Below are positions 5,590 through 7,507 of a DNA stretch of 7,507 nt, piece after piece (the first letter of the stretch is position 1; each line of letters begins with the position of its first letter). The notes under the pieces were generated by a model, which saw only the letters and a program-made list of their open reading frames with translations, did no database searches and was not told the DNA's origin. A program made the translations under genes and the position numbers. This DNA is from Fimadaptatus sp963928645. Its GTDB lineage: Bacteria; Bacillota; Clostridia; Christensenellales; Aristaeellaceae. The stretch is from NCBI GenBank assembly GCA_963928645.1, contig CAWVGT010000081.1:1-7507 (forward strand), given 5' to 3'.

Positions 5590-7062
5590 ATGCCCAAGTT
5601 TACCCCCGACTTCGAATCGCTGTATCAATTCCAGTGCCCGGACTGGTTCAAGAACGCCAAGTTCGGCATATGGTCGCACTGGGGCCCGCAGTCGGTGCCC
5701 ATGTGCGGCGACTGGTACGCGCGCAACATCTACATACAGGACTCGCCGCAGTACCTGTACCACGTGCGCCACTACGGCCATCCGTCCAAGTTCGGCTACA
5801 AGGACATCTGCGCGCTGTGGAAGGCCGAGAACTTCGATCCCGAGGGGTTGATGGATCTGTACTACAAGGCCGGCGCGCGCTACTTCATAGCCCAGGCGAT
5901 GCACCACGACCACTTCTTCAACTTCCCGTCCAAGTACAACCGCATGAACGCGATGCAGGTCGGCCCGCACAAGGACATCTGCGGCATGTGGAAGGCGGCG
6001 GCGCAGAAGTACGGGCTGCCGTTCGGCCTGACCGAGCACATGTCGGCGTCGTTCTCGTGGTGGCGGGTCAACAAGGGCTGCGACCAGCACGGGCCGTACA
6101 AGGGCGTGCCCTATGACGGCAACGACCCGGCGTGGCGCGACTTCTACTTCGACAACTACGAGCATCCCGCGGGCGGCGACCCGCAGGCGCGGCCGTGGTT
6201 CACCAGCAACCCGGGCTTCCACGCGTACTGGGTCAACGTCATGAAGGAGCTCATCGACATGTACGACCCGGACATGCTCTATACTGACGGCGGCATACCG
6301 TTCGCGGACGCAAACAACGCCGACGGCGGCGAGCCGGTGCCCGGCAACCCCGCATACCAGTCGGGCCTGGAGGTCATAGCCTACCTGTACAACAGGTCGA
6401 TCGAGCGCCACGGCGAGAATCGCGCGATATACACCCAGAAGGACCGAAAGCCCAGCATCTACCGCGTGGGCGTGCTCGACATCGAAAAGAGCCAGCTGCC
6501 CGGCGTGGTCGCCGAGCCCTGGCAGACCGATACCTGCATAGGCAACTGGTTCTACGACGCCAAGGCGCCGTTCAAGCGCCCGGGCCACATAATCGAGATG
6601 CTGGTGGACATAGTGTCCAAGAACGGCTCTATGCTGCTGAACATACTCCAGCGCCCCGACGGCACGATAGACGACGAGGCCAGGTTCATACTCACGGAGC
6701 TGGCCGGGTGGTTTGCGATCTGCGCCGAGGCGATATACGACACTGCGCCGTTCCGCGTGGCGTCCGAGGGCGACACCGTGACCAAGATAGAAGGCTTCAA
6801 GGAGGAGAAGGCGGCCTGGGGCCCGTCCGACTTCCGCTTCACGCGCAAGGGCAACACGCTCTACGCGTTCATGATGGCCGCGCCGGACAGCCGCGTGTCG
6901 GTCATCAAGAGCCTGACCGAGGGCGAGCACGTGCGTTCGGTGCGGCTGCTGGGCGTGGGCGAGGTGCCGTTCGCGCAGAACTTCGGCGTGCTGACGGTCA
7001 AGCTGCCTGACAAGCTGCCCACTGAGTACACCAACTGCCTGGCTATCGAGCTGGAGGGCTGA
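5590..7062 (+). CDS. GH29-family alpha-L-fucosidase, cytosolic
   Basis: This enzyme family removes terminal L-fucose from glycans by a retaining mechanism with an aspartate nucleophile. The 490-residue product shows the GH29 pattern. FGIWSHWGPQSVP (25-37) contains the substrate-binding His30. MHHDHFFNF (104-112) corresponds to the usual KHHDGF. MLYTDGG (229-235) carries the likely nucleophile Asp233. GNWFYD (318-323), LVDIVSKNGSMLLNI (338-352), and LAGWFAICAEAIYDT (371-385) close the catalytic barrel. Residues from about 410 form the small C-terminal beta domain. Odd points are Tyr231 where a Trp is typical before the nucleophile and the HDHF variant of the HHDGF motif; the general acid/base is not evident to me. 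There is no signal peptide, so it probably acts on imported oligosaccharides. The start has AGGAG about 8 nt upstream; the frame is open far upstream only by chance. No transporter or sugar gene adjoins it. Confidence 0.88.
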   Translation: MPKFTPDFESLYQFQCPDWFKNAKFGIWSHWGPQSVPMCGDWYARNIYIQDSPQYLYHVRHYGHPSKFGYKDICALWKAENFDPEGLMDLYYKAGARYFIAQAMHHDHFFNFPSKYNRMNAMQVGPHKDICGMWKAAAQKYGLPFGLTEHMSASFSWWRVNKGCDQHGPYKGVPYDGNDPAWRDFYFDNYEHPAGGDPQARPWFTSNPGFHAYWVNVMKELIDMYDPDMLYTDGGIPFADANNADGGEPVPGNPAYQSGLEVIAYLYNRSIERHGENRAIYTQKDRKPSIYRVGVLDIEKSQLPGVVAEPWQTDTCIGNWFYDAKAPFKRPGHIIEMLVDIVSKNGSMLLNILQRPDGTIDDEARFILTELAGWFAICAEAIYDTAPFRVASEGDTVTKIEGFKEEKAAWGPSDFRFTRKGNTLYAFMMAAPDSRVSVIKSLTEGEHVRSVRLLGVGEVPFAQNFGVLTVKLPDKLPTEYTNCLAIELEG

Positions 7063-7089
7063 GGCAGCGTCATATCGATATTATAGCGT

Positions 7090-7133
7090 ACAGCGCCGTC
7101 CCGGAACCAAGTGCGGTTCCAGGGCGGTGCTGT
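7090..7133. other. Long stem-loop between the fucosidase gene and array C
   Basis: Positions 7090-7101 pair with 7122-7133 (12 pairs, two of them G-T), and after one C-A mismatch GGAACC (7103-7108) pairs with GGTTCC (7115-7120) around the loop AAGTGC. It starts 27 nt after the fucosidase stop. No T run follows, so it is at best a non-standard terminator. It overlaps the first unit of the 191-bp array, and unit 2 keeps only part of the pairing. Confidence 0.65.
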
Positions 7134-7507
7134 CCATTGACAAAGTACGCCGCATGCAGTTGGCCCGACCAAACGCACGACGGCGACAGTAGAATCGGCC
7201 ATTGCAGTATCATTTGAATAACACTTCATAAACGACTCGGGATAAGCCACGCCGACCGACGGCCGGGGCTCTATCGGCGGTTCGCGACGTGCCGGGGCCA
7301 GGTGCGCTTCCGGGGCAGTGCTGTCAATTGGCAAAGTATGCCGCATGCCATTGGCCCGACCAAACGCACGACGGCGACCGTAGAATCGGCCATTGCAGTA
7401 TCATTTGAATAACACTTCATAAACGACTCGGGATAAGCCACGCCGACCGATGGCCGGGGCTCTATCGTCGGTTCGCGACGCACCGGGGCCAGGTGCGCTT
7501 CCGGGGC
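7095..7507. repeat. Tandem repeat of exact period 191 bp (array C)
   Basis: Copies begin near 7101, 7292 and 7483, and the third is cut by the window edge. Landmarks are 191 apart: CCGG 7101/7292/7483, CTGTC 7130/7321, TGGCCCGACC 7161/7352. Units 1 and 2 differ at roughly eight positions in 157 bases (7135-7291 versus 7326-7482), and 7185-7255 is practically unchanged. The start of each unit carries TTGACAAAGTACGCCGC or TTGGCAAAGTATGCCGC, the core also seen in array B. Because 191 is not a multiple of three, the minus-strand open frames across it shift frame each unit and are not a protein repeat. Nothing else is seen from 7063 to the edge. Confidence 0.92.

Noticed and set aside
7271..7483. 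Minus-strand repeat protein across array C
   Set aside because: The 191-bp period shifts the frame in every unit, so the open frames are incidental.

Overview
The window looks like chromosomal DNA of a GC-rich, endospore-forming member of the Bacillota (Clostridia-like, probably uncultured). The reasons are a spoIID gene, a murA gene preceded by a small membrane-anchored gene in the position of ywmB (as in the B. subtilis ywmB-murAA-spoIID-spoIIQ locus), strong GGAGG ribosome-binding sites, and TATAAT-type promoters. The exact lineage is inference. The coding DNA is very GC-rich yet uses AUA heavily for isoleucine, which is unusual.

Layout. Positions 1-513 are non-coding: two diverged copies of a repeat with a period of about 281 bp, plus several hairpins. 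spoIID (minus strand, 514-1656) follows. A long non-coding stretch, 1657-2838, separates it from murA. Most of that stretch is a degenerate tandem array of five units spaced 207-209 bp, several of which begin with a long hairpin. murA (2839-4113) and the YwmB-like gene (4131-4760) are on the minus strand and form a tight pair. A short divergent intergenic region carries a good plus-strand promoter for a MIF-type tautomerase (4936-5280). Next comes a 309-bp gap containing a second promoter and a strongly folded leader, then a large cytosolic GH29-family alpha-L-fucosidase (5590-7062). After it lie a 19-position stem-loop and a second tandem array with an exact 191-bp period, which runs off the right edge.

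Function. MurA makes the first committed peptidoglycan precursor, and SpoIID remodels peptidoglycan during forespore engulfment, so the left half is a conserved cell-wall and sporulation locus. The tautomerase and fucosidase have their own promoters and look like unrelated metabolic genes. No spoIIQ follows spoIID within the window.

The least explained content is in the repeats. The 208-bp and 191-bp arrays sit in different intergenic regions but share a core (TTGACAAAG, then GCCGC within a few bases), so they look like members of one dispersed element family. In the 208-bp array the core is one arm of a long stem-loop that includes a compensatory base-pair change between units, which suggests a structured RNA or single-stranded-DNA element. 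This was read by eye; no alignment, folding or database search was run.
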